From Thermanaeromonas toyohensis ToBE (GTDB lineage: Bacteria > Bacillota > DSM-521 > Neomoorellales > Neomoorellaceae), in contig NZ_LT838272.1 of NCBI RefSeq assembly GCF_900176005.1, forward strand, positions 2,003,587 through 2,067,586: 64,000 nt of DNA, given 5' to 3'. Every line of letters begins with the position of its first letter. The stretch's first letter is position 1. The notes beneath the pieces are model-generated. The model ran no database searches. It was not told where the DNA came from and saw nothing but the letters and a program-made list of their open reading frames with translations. Shown piece after piece: positions 49,772 through 60,509 of the stretch. The translations under genes were made by a program, and so were the position numbers.

Positions 49772-49800
49772 ACACTATCTTGCATTTTTTAAGCTGTCAA
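49772..49800 (-). promoter_or_regulatory. Promoter of the 252-aa gene, overlapping the metF stop
   Basis: TTGACA (49800-49795), 17-bp spacer, TAGTGT (49777-49772). The -35 box covers the TGA stop of metF. The -10 is a poor match, so this is tentative. Confidence 0.45.
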
Positions 49801-50726
49801 TCTACCTGGGGGCGCGGGTAAAGTCCGGCTTCTTTGACAATGGTGGGAATAATATCTTCCCACATTATGGCCATGATGTGAATACCGGCTACTCCTTCTA
49901 TGGTGCGTAAATGCTTGATTTGTTCTACACATATGGCTACACCTTCGGCCTTGGGGTCTTTAGCCTTTTCCATCCGAGCCACGATCTCTTCGGGTACTAT
50001 CATACCTGCCACTGATTGTTGCATGTATCTTGCTGCGCGAGCAGATTTTAAAGGGGTTACCCCGGCTAGGATATACGCTTTTTTGTGCAGCCCCCGCTCC
50101 CTTACCATGGCCATGAATCGCTCGAACCGTTCCATATCAAAGATACACTGCGTTTGGATGAAATCTGCACCTGCATTGATTTTCTTTTCTAGCCTCAAGA
50201 TCCGAAATTCAAAGGGATCTGCAAAGGGGTTAGCAGCTGCTCCGATGAAGAAACGAGGCTCATGCTCTTTGATTTCTTCACCACAGGCGAACCTTTTTTC
50301 ATCCCGCAGATCCTTGACTATACGTATAAGCTGAATGGAATCAATGTCATGCACATTTTTGGCTGTAGGATGATTCCCAAAGGACTGGTGGTCCCCTGAA
50401 AGGCAGAGTACATTACGTATCCCTAAGCTGTAGGCTCCCAGGAGATCGCTTTGTAAGGCTATCCGGTTACGGTCACGTACGGTCATCTGTATTATGGGCT
50501 CACACCCAGCCCTTAGCACATGGACTCCCGCCGCTATGCTAGACATACGCACTATAGCTGTCTGGTTATCGGTCAAGTTTATGGCATCCACGTAATCCTT
50601 AAGGAGTTCAGCGTGGTGGAGGATACCGTCTGGAGAGGCGTGCTTAGGTGGACCTACCTCACCTGTTACTACAAAATGTCCCTGGGAAAGGAGTTTTTCC
50701 AATTTGCTACCTGACTTCCAGCTCAT
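49797..50726 (-). CDS. metF: Methylenetetrahydrofolate reductase MetF
   Basis: 309 aa TIM-barrel flavoprotein. FVVTGEVGPPKHAS holds the catalytic Glu; LCLSGDHQSFGN and GADFIQTQCIFDMERFERFM bind FAD/folate. It reduces methylene-H4folate to methyl-H4folate. Its ATG overlaps metV by 4 bp. In Moorella MetFV forms a complex with HdrABC-MvhD, all encoded upstream here. Confidence 0.93.
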   Translation of the reverse strand: MSWKSGSKLEKLLSQGHFVVTGEVGPPKHASPDGILHHAELLKDYVDAINLTDNQTAIVRMSSIAAGVHVLRAGCEPIIQMTVRDRNRIALQSDLLGAYSLGIRNVLCLSGDHQSFGNHPTAKNVHDIDSIQLIRIVKDLRDEKRFACGEEIKEHEPRFFIGAAANPFADPFEFRILRLEKKINAGADFIQTQCIFDMERFERFMAMVRERGLHKKAYILAGVTPLKSARAARYMQQSVAGMIVPEEIVARMEKAKDPKAEGVAICVEQIKHLRTIEGVAGIHIMAIMWEDIIPTIVKEAGLYPRPQVD

Positions 50727-51403
50727 TCTATCCTCACATCCTCCCGTACCACTTTGCGCGGGCCGCCGTCCCTGGCTTTAGACCAGTCTTTGGGCGGCTG
50801 GATTTCTAGCAGCAGTTCTAACTTGTTTAAAGCCTTGAGGCGATCATATATTAATTGCCAGGCGCAAGGTATATCTTTATTGACTTCACATCGCCCGTTT
50901 TGGGAGCCTCCACAGGGGCCGTTGAGGATGCTTTTGGAACATCTGATTATAGGGCAAATACCCCCTGTCTTGTGCAGGATACATTCTCCACATAGGCCAC
51001 AGCGCTCTTCCCATACCCCGTGTTCTATCGTTCCACCGGCGAATTTGGTATTAAGGGCAGGTATTACCCATTTGTTGTAATGCTCGGCTAGGAATTGCAC
51101 CCCTACACCACAGGCCAGGGAAAGTATGCAATCGATATCTTCCGTAATATATTTTTCTAGCATCTGCACATATTCGGGATCACATTGCCGGGTAAGGGTA
51201 ACTTCTATAGTTTCCAGCTCTTTACCATTTTTTTTGTACATCATACGCAGGGCTGCAGCCAGTATCCCCACCTCTTTTTCACCGCCGGCCAAGCAGACGG
51301 TAACACATCCGCCGCAGCCAACCACCAAAATTTTACGTACCTCTCCTAAAAGCCCTGCTATCTCGGTCAGGGGTTTAGCTTCGGCCACAATCACTTTTTT
51401 CAC
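50723..51403 (-). CDS. metV: MetV, zinc/iron-sulfur partner of MetF
   Basis: 226 aa. C-terminal Cys-rich block (CGLCGECILHKTGGICPIIRC, then NGPCGG) typical of MetV, and an N-terminal VVGCGGCVTVC motif. It is needed by acetogenic MetF enzymes for electron entry. It lies between mvhD and metF. Confidence 0.9.
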   Translation of the reverse strand: MKKVIVAEAKPLTEIAGLLGEVRKILVVGCGGCVTVCLAGGEKEVGILAAALRMMYKKNGKELETIEVTLTRQCDPEYVQMLEKYITEDIDCILSLACGVGVQFLAEHYNKWVIPALNTKFAGGTIEHGVWEERCGLCGECILHKTGGICPIIRCSKSILNGPCGGSQNGRCEVNKDIPCAWQLIYDRLKALNKLELLLEIQPPKDWSKARDGGPRKVVREDVRIE

Positions 51404-51430
51404 CTACCTAACATGACTTGTAATAAATCC

Positions 51431-51898
51431 TTACGACACATTTTTTTCTTTGGCTTCTTCCTGGGAACAGGTGTTATGTTTCTTAAGGGGGTTAGGCCCT
51501 AACTGCCTTATTTTTTCTGTAAATTCCCGGGCTATTTCAGCGAAGCGGGGGCCCATGGAACTTGCGAGATTGAACATCTCTAGACGCTCACCCCCGATAC
51601 CAATTTCATCTAGGAGTTTTTTAGCATACTGCACACGCTTTTTAGCCCGGAGGTTTCCCTTAAGGAAATGGCAATCTCCTTCCAGACAGCCAGCCACATA
51701 CACACCATCAGCTCCATTTTCAAAGGCCTCTAGCAGCACTCGAACATCGGTTTTACCTGTGCAAGGCATCTCGATTAAGCGTACGTTGGCTGGATATTGC
51801 AAGCGCATGGAGCCGGCGAGATCAGCTGCAGAATAAGCGCAATAGTAACAACAAAAGGCGATTATTTTAGGCTCAAATTGGGTAGAGGAATTGCTCAT
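51431..51898 (-). CDS. mvhD: MvhD-type iron-sulfur protein of the MTHFR complex
   Basis: 155 aa. CCYYCAYSAADLAG, MPCTGKT and GCLEGDCHF are the characteristic Cys motifs for a [2Fe-2S] centre. It follows hdrA by 9 bp. It transfers electrons between HdrA and MetFV. It is a paralogue of the isolated copy at 25,497. Confidence 0.9.
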   Translation of the reverse strand: MSNSSTQFEPKIIAFCCYYCAYSAADLAGSMRLQYPANVRLIEMPCTGKTDVRVLLEAFENGADGVYVAGCLEGDCHFLKGNLRAKKRVQYAKKLLDEIGIGGERLEMFNLASSMGPRFAEIAREFTEKIRQLGPNPLKKHNTCSQEEAKEKNVS

Positions 51899-51907
51899 AT
51901 TTGCCTT

Positions 51908-54900
51908 TTACACCTCCCTAAATAGGCCGGCCACCTTGGCCAGGAGTTGCTCATCTTTATAATGCTGCAGCTGGATAGCCTTGGCCGGGCACTCACCAGC
52001 GCAGGTACCACAACCTTGGCACTGGACAGCATTTATTTCTGCCACATTACGTTCATTGATGCGCGGAACGCTATAGGGGCATACCCGTACACAGGTGAGG
52101 CAGGCAGCGCACTTGGTCTCATCCACTACCGCCACAACCCCGCCTACTAAGAGGTGTTCTTTAGCTAGGATAGTACAAGCCCGAGCCGCAGCGCCTTGGG
52201 CCTGGGCTATGGCCTCGGCTAGGGATTTGGGCGAGTGGGCGGCGCCACATAGGAATATACCTGCCGAGGGGAAGTCGATGGGCGCCAGTTTAGCATGGGT
52301 TTCTACAAAGAAGCCATCTTCATTTAAGGGGAGCTTAAATAAGGTGGCTAACCTTTCAATGCCTTCGGGAGCTACAGCACCCGTGGCCAGGACTACTTGA
52401 TCAGGCCATAAAACGAGGGTTTTACCAGAAGATGGGTCCTTTACTTCTATTTCTAGCAACCCGATCTCCCTCTGCCGGATTACCGGTTTAGCCGTAAGAT
52501 CATATTGGATAAATATAACCCCCATTTCCCTGGCTTTCCGGTAATAATCCTCCATGAACCCATAGGTGCGCATATCCCTATACAGGATGTAGACTTTGGC
52601 CTCCGGATTAAGCTCCTTTATTTTCAAGGCATTTTTGAGGGACTGGCCACAACAGGTCCGGCTACAATACAGGCGCTCCCCTTCGCGGGAACCCACACAC
52701 TGGATAAATACCACCTGTTTATTAGCCTGTACATTAAAGCGGCCTTCGGCTAGCTCCTGTTCCAGGTGGGTGTTGGTGATTACCCTGGGATCCTGGCCTA
52801 ATCCATATTCGGAAGTAGAAGCTTCCTTAATACCTGTAGCTATAATGATAACTCCGTGTTCTAGCTTAATGGTCCGGCGGATATGTTCGCGACCTGGGGC
52901 CCCTTGGGAAATGGTGGTAAGGAAATGCCCCTGGTGGCCGCCGAACTCCTCTACCTGGGCAGAAGTATAAACTTGGATACGCGGATGGGCTCGCACTTGG
53001 GATATAAGATCCTTAAGGAAGGACTGGACATCGCTGCCTTCTAAGGTGAAACGTAAGTAGCGAGCATATCCGCCCAATTCTTCTTCTTTCTCTACCACGT
53101 AAACATCATAGCCTTGATCAGCTATAGTCAGCGCGGCGGTTAATCCTGCTACTCCACCGCCAACAATCAAAGCCCGGCGTACTACAGGCACTGGTTGGAG
53201 ATGCAGAGCTTCATGCTTTATAACCTTTGCTACAGCCATACGCACGAGATCTTTAGCCTTTTCTGTGGCCATATCGGGTTCTTGGCGGTGGACCCAAGAA
53301 CACTGGTCACGGATGTTAGCCATCTCAAAGTAGAAGGGGTTTAGGCCAGCTTCCCTTAAGGTTTCCCGGAAAAGGGGTTGGTGCGTACGGATGGTACAAG
53401 AGGCTACCACTACCCGGTTTAACCGGTGCTCCTGGATTATCTCTTTTATCTTTTTCAAAGTATCTTGGGAACAGGTATAAAGGTTATTTTCTGCATATAC
53501 CACATGGGGAAGCTGCCGAGCGAACTCTACCACGGCCGGTACATCCACTACCCCAGCAATGTTTATCCCGCAATGGCAAATGAAGACCCCCACTCGGGGC
53601 TCCTCTAAGCTTACATCCCTCTCTGGCGGGTATTCTTTAGGCCGTACTAGAGTATTACGTGCAGGGGCCAGATCCCTTCCAGCGCACGCTGCGGCCGCGC
53701 TGGCATTAACAACTGTTTCCGGGATATCCCGGGGGCCTTGGAAGGCGCCGGCTACATAGATACCTTCTCGGGTGGTGGCCACCGGTTGCCATTCTGGAGT
53801 TTTAGCGAAGCCGTAAGGGTTAAGCTCAATACCACATATCTCGGCGAGTTTTGTTGCCTCTTTCGGCGGGCGCACGCCTAAAGCTAAAACCACCAGCTCA
53901 AACTCTTCCCGGATTATTTTTTCGCCGTTAAAGTATTGGATGATCAAGTTCTTGGTTAAGGGATCTTCTTCTACCCGGGAGATCATGGCCCGCACATAAC
54001 GGACTCCGGCTTGTTTAGCAGCCTCTACGTATTTATCGAAATTTTTACCATACGAGCGCATATCAAGATAGAAGATAGTGGGCTTTATACGGGAGTCATG
54101 CTCCCGGGCAATAATGGCTTCCTTAGTGGAATACATGCAGCAGATACCAGAACAGTAGGGGCTACCTTCTCCCTCGCAGTCTCGGGAGCCCACGCATTGG
54201 ATAAAGGCTATCCTTTCCGGCACCTTACCATCAGAAGGCCGTTCCACATGGCCTTGGGTAGGGCCGGTGGAGCTTAAGAAACGCTCGAATTCCATACTGG
54301 TGATGACGTTGTCGTAATATCCGTAGCCATACTCGCCAGCTAAGGAGGCATCGAAAAGCTCGTAACCAGGGGCAAGTATTATGCTCCCCACAGTTAATTC
54401 TTCGTATTTTTCCTTCTGCCAGTGTTCCACCGCCTTTTTCTGGCAGACAGCTTCGCACTGGAGACATTCAGAGCATATACCGCAGTTTAAGCAGCGGCGG
54501 GCCTCTTCCTGGGCCATCTCTGGAGTGTAGCCCAAGTAAACCTCCCGGAAGTCCCGCACCCTTTCTTCTGGGGGGGTCATCCGTTGCCTGAGGCGCCTTG
54601 CCGGAAAGGGTATAATGTTTTCCGGCGGGCCTAGTTTCTCCTGGCGCGGGGTTTCTCGGCCTTCGGCCAGGTCTTGCCCGTTTAGGTATCGTTTGACGGT
54701 TTCAGCAACCTCATGCCCAGAAGCTACGGCCTCCACTACTGAACTGGGGCCCCGGACCACATCCCCGCAGGCAAAAACACCTGGGACATCTGTAGCTAAG
54801 GTTACTGGGTCAACCGCTATAAGGCCTTTAGCGGTCCGAATGCTGCTTTGCTCACCTAAGAAACTTAAATCAGCAGCTTGGCCAATGGCCACGATAACTG

Positions 54901-56368
54901 TGTCTGCGGGGATGGTAGTGGTTACTTCAGGGTTATATTGGGGATTAAACCGGCCTTCTTCATCGAAGACGCGAGTACATTGCATCAATTCTATAGACTT
55001 GACTTCGCCTTCCCCTAGGAATCTCTTGGGTCCCCAGGAGTTGTGCAGGATAATACCTTCCTCTAAAGCTTCTTCTATTTCCCAGGAGTGGGCAGGCATC
55101 TCCTTACGGGATTCCAGGCAAGCTACATGGACTTCCTCTGCCCCGAGTCGCCGGGCCGTACGTGCCACATCCATGGCTACGTTTCCGCCGCCTATAACTA
55201 CTACGCGACGGCCTACTTCCACCTTCTCGCCTTGGGCCACCTGGCGGAGGAAATCCAGGCCAGGGAGGATCCCTTTAAGTTCTGCACCAGGGATGTTAAG
55301 GAGCCGGCTCTTTTGTAAACCGACAGCCAAAATAACAGCTTGGTACTGGGAGCGTAGTTCCTCTAAAGTTATATCTTCCCCTAGCCGAGTATTGGGGACA
55401 AACCGTATCCCCAAGTTCAAAATACGTTGGGTTTCGCGTTCTACTACTTCTAGGGGCAACCGGTAGCGAGGAATACCTGCCCTGAGCATCCCTCCAGGCG
55501 AGGCTAGGGCATCGTATACGGTAACCTGGTAGCCTTCCAGGGCTAAATCTTGGGCAGCGGTTAAGCCCGCTGGGCCTGCACCTACAATAGCCACCTTTTC
55601 TGGACGAACTTGGCGTGGCCGGTAAGTTTCTTTTTCTTTTTCCTGAGCCTCTTCCCAGCCATAATCATAAGCTGCCCGTTTAAGCCAAGCTATGGCCACC
55701 GGCTCGTCATACTGCCCTCGGTTGCACTCGGTTTCACACGGATGGTGGCAAATACGACCGCATATACCGGCAAAAGGCATACGGCGGCGTACAACCTCCA
55801 GGGCCTCGGCAAACTTACCCTGGGAAATTAGAGCCACATACCCCTGGGCATTGGTTCCTGCCGGGCAAGTACTGCGGCATGGAGGTATACCCCGTTTCTC
55901 TATCAGGTACTTATTAGGCACGGCCTGGGGGAAGAGTTTATAAACCGCCTTGCGCTCTCCTCGCCCCTGGTTAAATTCATTGGGCACTCGAACAGGGCAA
56001 ACCTGTTCGCAGTCACCACAAGCTGTACATTCATCCAGGTTTATATATCGCGGCCTTTGGCGAATCCCAACTCGGAAATTACCTTTCTCTCCTTCTACTT
56101 TTTCCAGGGACGAACAAGTATACAGGCGTATATTGGGGTGGTTTAAAGTATCTGTCATACGCGGGCCCAATAAGCACATGGCGCACTCGTTGGTGGGGAA
56201 AGTCTTGTCCAATTGGGCCATTTTACCGCCTATGGAAGGCGACTCTGTCACCAAGTGCACCAGGTAACCCGCGTTAGCTAAATCTAAAGAAGCCTGCATA
56301 CCAGCGATACCGCCGCCGACCACCAAAACCGAACCTGTCACTTCCGGCCTTTCCCTTTGCTCCCTCAC
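51908..56368 (-). CDS. hdrA: Giant HdrA with inserted GltD/NfnB-like module
   Basis: 1486 aa. Residues about 12-155: HdrA N-part with FAD motif (VLVVGGGIAGMQASLD), ECAMCLLGPRM and CTACGDCEQVCP. About 160-590: a GltD/NfnB-like insert with CRSTCPAGTNA, CGRICHHPCETECNR, VAIVGAGPAGLTAAQDLA and an NAD(P)-binding VVVIGGGNVAMDVART. About 620-910: return to HdrA (CLNCGICSECLQCEAVC, VGSRDCEG). About 950 onward: a second complete HdrA unit ([32 protein letters not shown]-terminal CAACLTCVRVCP and CQGCGTCAGECP). It should take NADH electrons and distribute them in the MetFV-HdrABC-MvhD complex. Confidence 0.9.
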   Translation of the reverse strand: MREQRERPEVTGSVLVVGGGIAGMQASLDLANAGYLVHLVTESPSIGGKMAQLDKTFPTNECAMCLLGPRMTDTLNHPNIRLYTCSSLEKVEGEKGNFRVGIRQRPRYINLDECTACGDCEQVCPVRVPNEFNQGRGERKAVYKLFPQAVPNKYLIEKRGIPPCRSTCPAGTNAQGYVALISQGKFAEALEVVRRRMPFAGICGRICHHPCETECNRGQYDEPVAIAWLKRAAYDYGWEEAQEKEKETYRPRQVRPEKVAIVGAGPAGLTAAQDLALEGYQVTVYDALASPGGMLRAGIPRYRLPLEVVERETQRILNLGIRFVPNTRLGEDITLEELRSQYQAVILAVGLQKSRLLNIPGAELKGILPGLDFLRQVAQGEKVEVGRRVVVIGGGNVAMDVARTARRLGAEEVHVACLESRKEMPAHSWEIEEALEEGIILHNSWGPKRFLGEGEVKSIELMQCTRVFDEEGRFNPQYNPEVTTTIPADTVIVAIGQAADLSFLGEQSSIRTAKGLIAVDPVTLATDVPGVFACGDVVRGPSSVVEAVASGHEVAETVKRYLNGQDLAEGRETPRQEKLGPPENIIPFPARRLRQRMTPPEERVRDFREVYLGYTPEMAQEEARRCLNCGICSECLQCEAVCQKKAVEHWQKEKYEELTVGSIILAPGYELFDASLAGEYGYGYYDNVITSMEFERFLSSTGPTQGHVERPSDGKVPERIAFIQCVGSRDCEGEGSPYCSGICCMYSTKEAIIAREHDSRIKPTIFYLDMRSYGKNFDKYVEAAKQAGVRYVRAMISRVEEDPLTKNLIIQYFNGEKIIREEFELVVLALGVRPPKEATKLAEICGIELNPYGFAKTPEWQPVATTREGIYVAGAFQGPRDIPETVVNASAAAACAGRDLAPARNTLVRPKEYPPERDVSLEEPRVGVFICHCGINIAGVVDVPAVVEFARQLPHVVYAENNLYTCSQDTLKKIKEIIQEHRLNRVVVASCTIRTHQPLFRETLREAGLNPFYFEMANIRDQCSWVHRQEPDMATEKAKDLVRMAVAKVIKHEALHLQPVPVVRRALIVGGGVAGLTAALTIADQGYDVYVVEKEEELGGYARYLRFTLEGSDVQSFLKDLISQVRAHPRIQVYTSAQVEEFGGHQGHFLTTISQGAPGREHIRRTIKLEHGVIIIATGIKEASTSEYGLGQDPRVITNTHLEQELAEGRFNVQANKQVVFIQCVGSREGERLYCSRTCCGQSLKNALKIKELNPEAKVYILYRDMRTYGFMEDYYRKAREMGVIFIQYDLTAKPVIRQREIGLLEIEVKDPSSGKTLVLWPDQVVLATGAVAPEGIERLATLFKLPLNEDGFFVETHAKLAPIDFPSAGIFLCGAAHSPKSLAEAIAQAQGAAARACTILAKEHLLVGGVVAVVDETKCAACLTCVRVCPYSVPRINERNVAEINAVQCQGCGTCAGECPAKAIQLQHYKDEQLLAKVAGLFREV

Positions 56369-56416
56369 GACTTTTGCTCACCAACCTTTCCCTCAGGAAG
56401 GGTAACCTTAAAGAAA

Positions 56417-57283
56417 TCAGGCAGTAAGGCTTAGGTTACAGCTTTTTAATACCGGGGAAGGATCGATTATGTGCTTGTTCAACCAGGGTGCTGAGATACC
56501 TAGGGCTAGCCCCAATATTTCGCTTATATAGAGCACCGGGAGGTTATAGCCTTCCGGCTGCCTAGTGTCCAGGTTAGTTTGACATAAGGGGCAGGCGGTC
56601 ACCAGAACATTGGCTCCTGCCCTCACGGCGGCTTGCACAATCTTCTTTACCAACTCATATACTATTTCCGCAGCAGGAATAGATAAGCTAGCTCCGCAAC
56701 ATTCAGTTTTGTGACTCCAAGATACAGGTTCGGCCCCTAAAGCTTTAAGCAAGCGGTCCATAAGCTGGGGTTGCTCAGCATTAGCTTCAAAGTTTACTAT
56801 TTTTGGTGGCCGTGTTAAAAGGCAACCATAATAGGCGGCCGGTTTAAGTCCTGCCAAGGACACTTTTTGCTTTTCCTTAAGCAAAGATAAGACCTCGGGC
56901 GCTCCCAAAACCTCCAGGAGGTGGTGTACCTTTAGAACGCCCTTATACTCCCGGCCCATAAAGGAATTTATATCCTCCTTAAGTTTCTTTGCTTCTTTTT
57001 CCCCGCTCTCCAGGAAGGCCTGGGTGGAACGTAAGGCATTGTAACATGCGGCACAAGGTACAACCAGATGAGGAGCTACTCCTTCAGCTAGCACCAGGTT
57101 GCGCAAGGCTAGGGAGTGGGATAAATAGGTGTTGAGGGAGTGCCCAGAAGTAGCGCCACAACAGTTCCAATCAGGGACCTCTTTAAGGGGTATATTTAAA
57201 GCCTGAAATACAGCGCGGGTAGAAGCATCATATTCTGCCGCCGTGGAATGAAGGGAACACCCTGGATAGTAACCGAAAAGCAC
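56417..57283 (-). CDS. hdrB: HdrB, CCG-domain heterodisulfide reductase-like subunit
   Basis: 288 aa. Two CCG domains: GCSLHS, DWNCCGAT, PCAACYNAL in the N-half; GCLLTRP, TECCGASLS, ACPLCQ in the C-half. These bind non-cubane [4Fe-4S] clusters. It shares its first base region with the hdrC stop (1-bp overlap). Part of the MTHFR complex. Confidence 0.9.
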   Translation of the reverse strand: MLFGYYPGCSLHSTAAEYDASTRAVFQALNIPLKEVPDWNCCGATSGHSLNTYLSHSLALRNLVLAEGVAPHLVVPCAACYNALRSTQAFLESGEKEAKKLKEDINSFMGREYKGVLKVHHLLEVLGAPEVLSLLKEKQKVSLAGLKPAAYYGCLLTRPPKIVNFEANAEQPQLMDRLLKALGAEPVSWSHKTECCGASLSIPAAEIVYELVKKIVQAAVRAGANVLVTACPLCQTNLDTRQPEGYNLPVLYISEILGLALGISAPWLNKHIIDPSPVLKSCNLSLTA

Positions 57284-57840
57284 TAGGCCTCTCCCCTTGC
57301 CCTTTTAAAAATAGCTTGAAGTTCTTCTTTTTTTTGTACGCGATGGGGCCAAAGTCTAAATTTACCTTTGCGGAACATTTTTAGCCCTAGGGATAGATCC
57401 TTCCAGTAATCGCGGCTCTTTAATTTATAAGCCATAACCAAGCCTAATTCATGGACCCGCCCATACCTTTCTACGGAAGCCAGGAACTCTTGATGGAAGG
57501 CCGCAACCATCGGGGAAGCAGGAGGTACTCCCCGGGATAGGACTCGGGCCTTTAAAGCATCGTTCACACCGGCAATATCTATACCGTTAGGGCACCTGGC
57601 CTTGCACGTGTGGCAACTGGCGCAAAGCCATATGGCTTTACTTTTTAAAAGTTCCTCCTCCAGCCCTAAGTTTAGATACCGGATTATTTGGTGGGGTAAA
57701 ATGTCCATAAAAGCTGCCACAGGACAACCGCCGGTACATTTATAACATTGATAACACCGGGTGACCGGCTGACCAGAGGTTTCTTGTACCCAACTCAGAA
57801 GGTGGGGTTGCGGCAGCACCCTATTTTCTAGCAACCCCAT
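57283..57840 (-). CDS. hdrC: HdrC, ferredoxin-like subunit
   Basis: 185 aa. Two [4Fe-4S] motifs, CYQCYKCTGGCPVAAF and CASCHTCKARCPNG, within a helical protein. It links HdrA to HdrB. It is next to acsE (26 bp) and hdrB (overlap). Confidence 0.9.
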   Translation of the reverse strand: MGLLENRVLPQPHLLSWVQETSGQPVTRCYQCYKCTGGCPVAAFMDILPHQIIRYLNLGLEEELLKSKAIWLCASCHTCKARCPNGIDIAGVNDALKARVLSRGVPPASPMVAAFHQEFLASVERYGRVHELGLVMAYKLKSRDYWKDLSLGLKMFRKGKFRLWPHRVQKKEELQAIFKRARGEA

Positions 57841-57866
57841 CCCTCCTTTCTTTGTTTATAGTGGTT

Positions 57867-58667
<801 letters not shown>

Positions 58668-58682
58668 TTATTAGGTTATGGA

Positions 58683-59654
58683 TTAATAGGCATTACTTTC
58701 CATTAACTTTTCAATATTGTCCTTAACCAAGGCCACAGCCTTGGGATGGCGCATAAGAAGAAGGTGGGCTCCCGCCTGAAGTAAAGCAGCTGCGGTAACT
58801 GCTTCCCATAAGATCCCCCGTTCCTCGGTATCTCCCCAGCCGGGAAAGTCAGTGACTGGAGCTACAGCTTCTTTAGTGCGCCAGGCCTCATACCCTACTG
58901 TACATAACACTGGCATGGATAGCATCCGGTCCCCTTGAAGGGCCCCTAGGCGTGTACGCTCCATGATGGAGTAGGCATATTCAATACCGTAGCCTAGACT
59001 ACCAATGGAAGGATCGATTACTATCCGATTAGGAGGCATGTTCATTTCTGTAATTAAAATATTGAGCTGCTTGCAGATGTTAATATCTAAAGGTGATCTA
59101 GCGATTATATTGTGCTTGTGCACAAGGCAAGCAGCGGTCAAAGATTTATAGTTATCTTGCTCAGCGTTCCCCAGCAGAAGGTTTTCTCCCGCGGCAGCCT
59201 CGGCCACCGCTTCCAGGACCTCTTTATCCTTTTCTACTTCCCCACAACCTACCACGATAAGGGGGACTCCCACAGCTTGCAAAACTTCTTTTACCGCAGC
59301 AACACACTGCTCCACAGAGCGGTTGGCACCTTCGGGGTCAGCCCCATCCAGTTTAAGATAGATAAGGTCAGCACCATATTCCTTGACACATTTTTCTGCC
59401 CAACGCCCGGGCTCCTTCATCACGTCCGCAAAGCATTTTTTCAAAGCGTCCGGCCAGTCCGGCTCTATATCTTGTACCTCCATGGCAACCACCGGCCGGT
59501 GGGGTATTTCTCCCTCAAAATGATGAAAAGGTAATGCTGCGTCCCCACCAATGGTTATGGTATGGGTACGGGTACCTCCTTCCTCTTTAGTAGCTCCTAA
59601 AGTCACTTTCTGGACACTCGCCCGGCTTTTTTCTTTAAGGAGTTGTACAGGCAT
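58683..59654 (-). CDS. acsD: AcsD, corrinoid iron-sulfur protein small subunit
   Basis: 323 aa. [50 protein letters not shown] and [19 protein letters not shown] are family blocks. It forms the barrel that caps the cobalamin with AcsC. The 105-bp gap to the cooC gene holds AAGGAGGG and a small GGTCC-TGT-GGACC palindrome. Confidence 0.95.
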   Translation of the reverse strand: MPVQLLKEKSRASVQKVTLGATKEEGGTRTHTITIGGDAALPFHHFEGEIPHRPVVAMEVQDIEPDWPDALKKCFADVMKEPGRWAEKCVKEYGADLIYLKLDGADPEGANRSVEQCVAAVKEVLQAVGVPLIVVGCGEVEKDKEVLEAVAEAAAGENLLLGNAEQDNYKSLTAACLVHKHNIIARSPLDINICKQLNILITEMNMPPNRIVIDPSIGSLGYGIEYAYSIMERTRLGALQGDRMLSMPVLCTVGYEAWRTKEAVAPVTDFPGWGDTEERGILWEAVTAAALLQAGAHLLLMRHPKAVALVKDNIEKLMESNAY

Positions 59655-59759
59655 AAGGTTTAAACCCTCCTTTTTGGTGTTTTGGGGGGCCAGGGTTACC
59701 CGCGTTTTAAGCCCTAAGGCTATCCTGTAAAGAGTAGGTCCTGTGGACCATTCTATTCT

Positions 59760-60509
59760 TTACAAAGCGAGCCCTTCTAAGATCCGCTGGGTTTCACGCA
59801 CAGCCAAAGAACTAGAAGGCAAGTCAAAAAGGGGCCTTCCTAGTGCGTCATACTCCACTACTAGCGGATCGAAGGAAATAGTACCTGCTAAGGGTAACCC
59901 GGTGCGCTCTATCTCCGGCACCAGGCCATTTAGGGAACCTTGCACCCTGGTAACTACTAGCAGCATATGTGGGATGGGGAGCTGCAACTCCTCCACCAAC
60001 TGGCGCACCCGGCCTGCTGAGCGTATTCCCCGGATGGTAGCATCGCTCAATACGAAGAGAAACTCCACACCTTGGATTATGCGGCGGCTTATGTGCTCCA
60101 GCCCTGCTTCGCTATCAATGACTACGTATTGGTAGTTTCGCGATAAGGTCTCCAAATGTTTGCGCAAAATATCGTTGGGGTAGCAGTAACAACCTGGGCC
60201 TTGAGGCCGCCCCATGACCAGAAGATCTAGCCTTTCTGTCTCTACTAGAGCCTGGGCCAGCTTGTATTCTATAAACATATCTTTAGTCATTCCAGGGGGT
60301 ACACCTTTGCTATCTTTAGCTTCTTCTAAGATGTCGGCGACAAAATTACTTACTGGAATACCTAAGGCTTCATTTAAATTGGCATTGGGGTCTGCATCGA
60401 CGGCTAAAATGCTCTTTTTCCCTTTTTCTAGTAAGTAGCGGATAAGGAGGGCGGCGAAAGTAGTTTTCCCCGTACCACCCTTACCTGCCACAGCTATGTT
60501 CCTGGCCAT
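59760..60509 (-). CDS. cooC: CooC-like MinD-type ATPase
   Basis: 249 aa. Deviant Walker A AVAGKGGTGKTTFAAL, VDADPNANLNEALG, and IDSEAGLEHISRRI. It belongs to the CooC/AcsF maturation group for CODH/ACS nickel sites. Its ATG overlaps the RACo stop by one base (TAATG). Confidence 0.9.
   Translation of the reverse strand: MARNIAVAGKGGTGKTTFAALLIRYLLEKGKKSILAVDADPNANLNEALGIPVSNFVADILEEAKDSKGVPPGMTKDMFIEYKLAQALVETERLDLLVMGRPQGPGCYCYPNDILRKHLETLSRNYQYVVIDSEAGLEHISRRIIQGVEFLFVLSDATIRGIRSAGRVRQLVEELQLPIPHMLLVVTRVQGSLNGLVPEIERTGLPLAGTISFDPLVVEYDALGRPLFDLPSSSLAVRETQRILEGLAL

Noticed and set aside
54615-55466. 283-aa plus-strand open frame opposite hdrA
   Set aside because: Composition is that of an antisense shadow; hdrA on the minus strand is full-length with clear domains.
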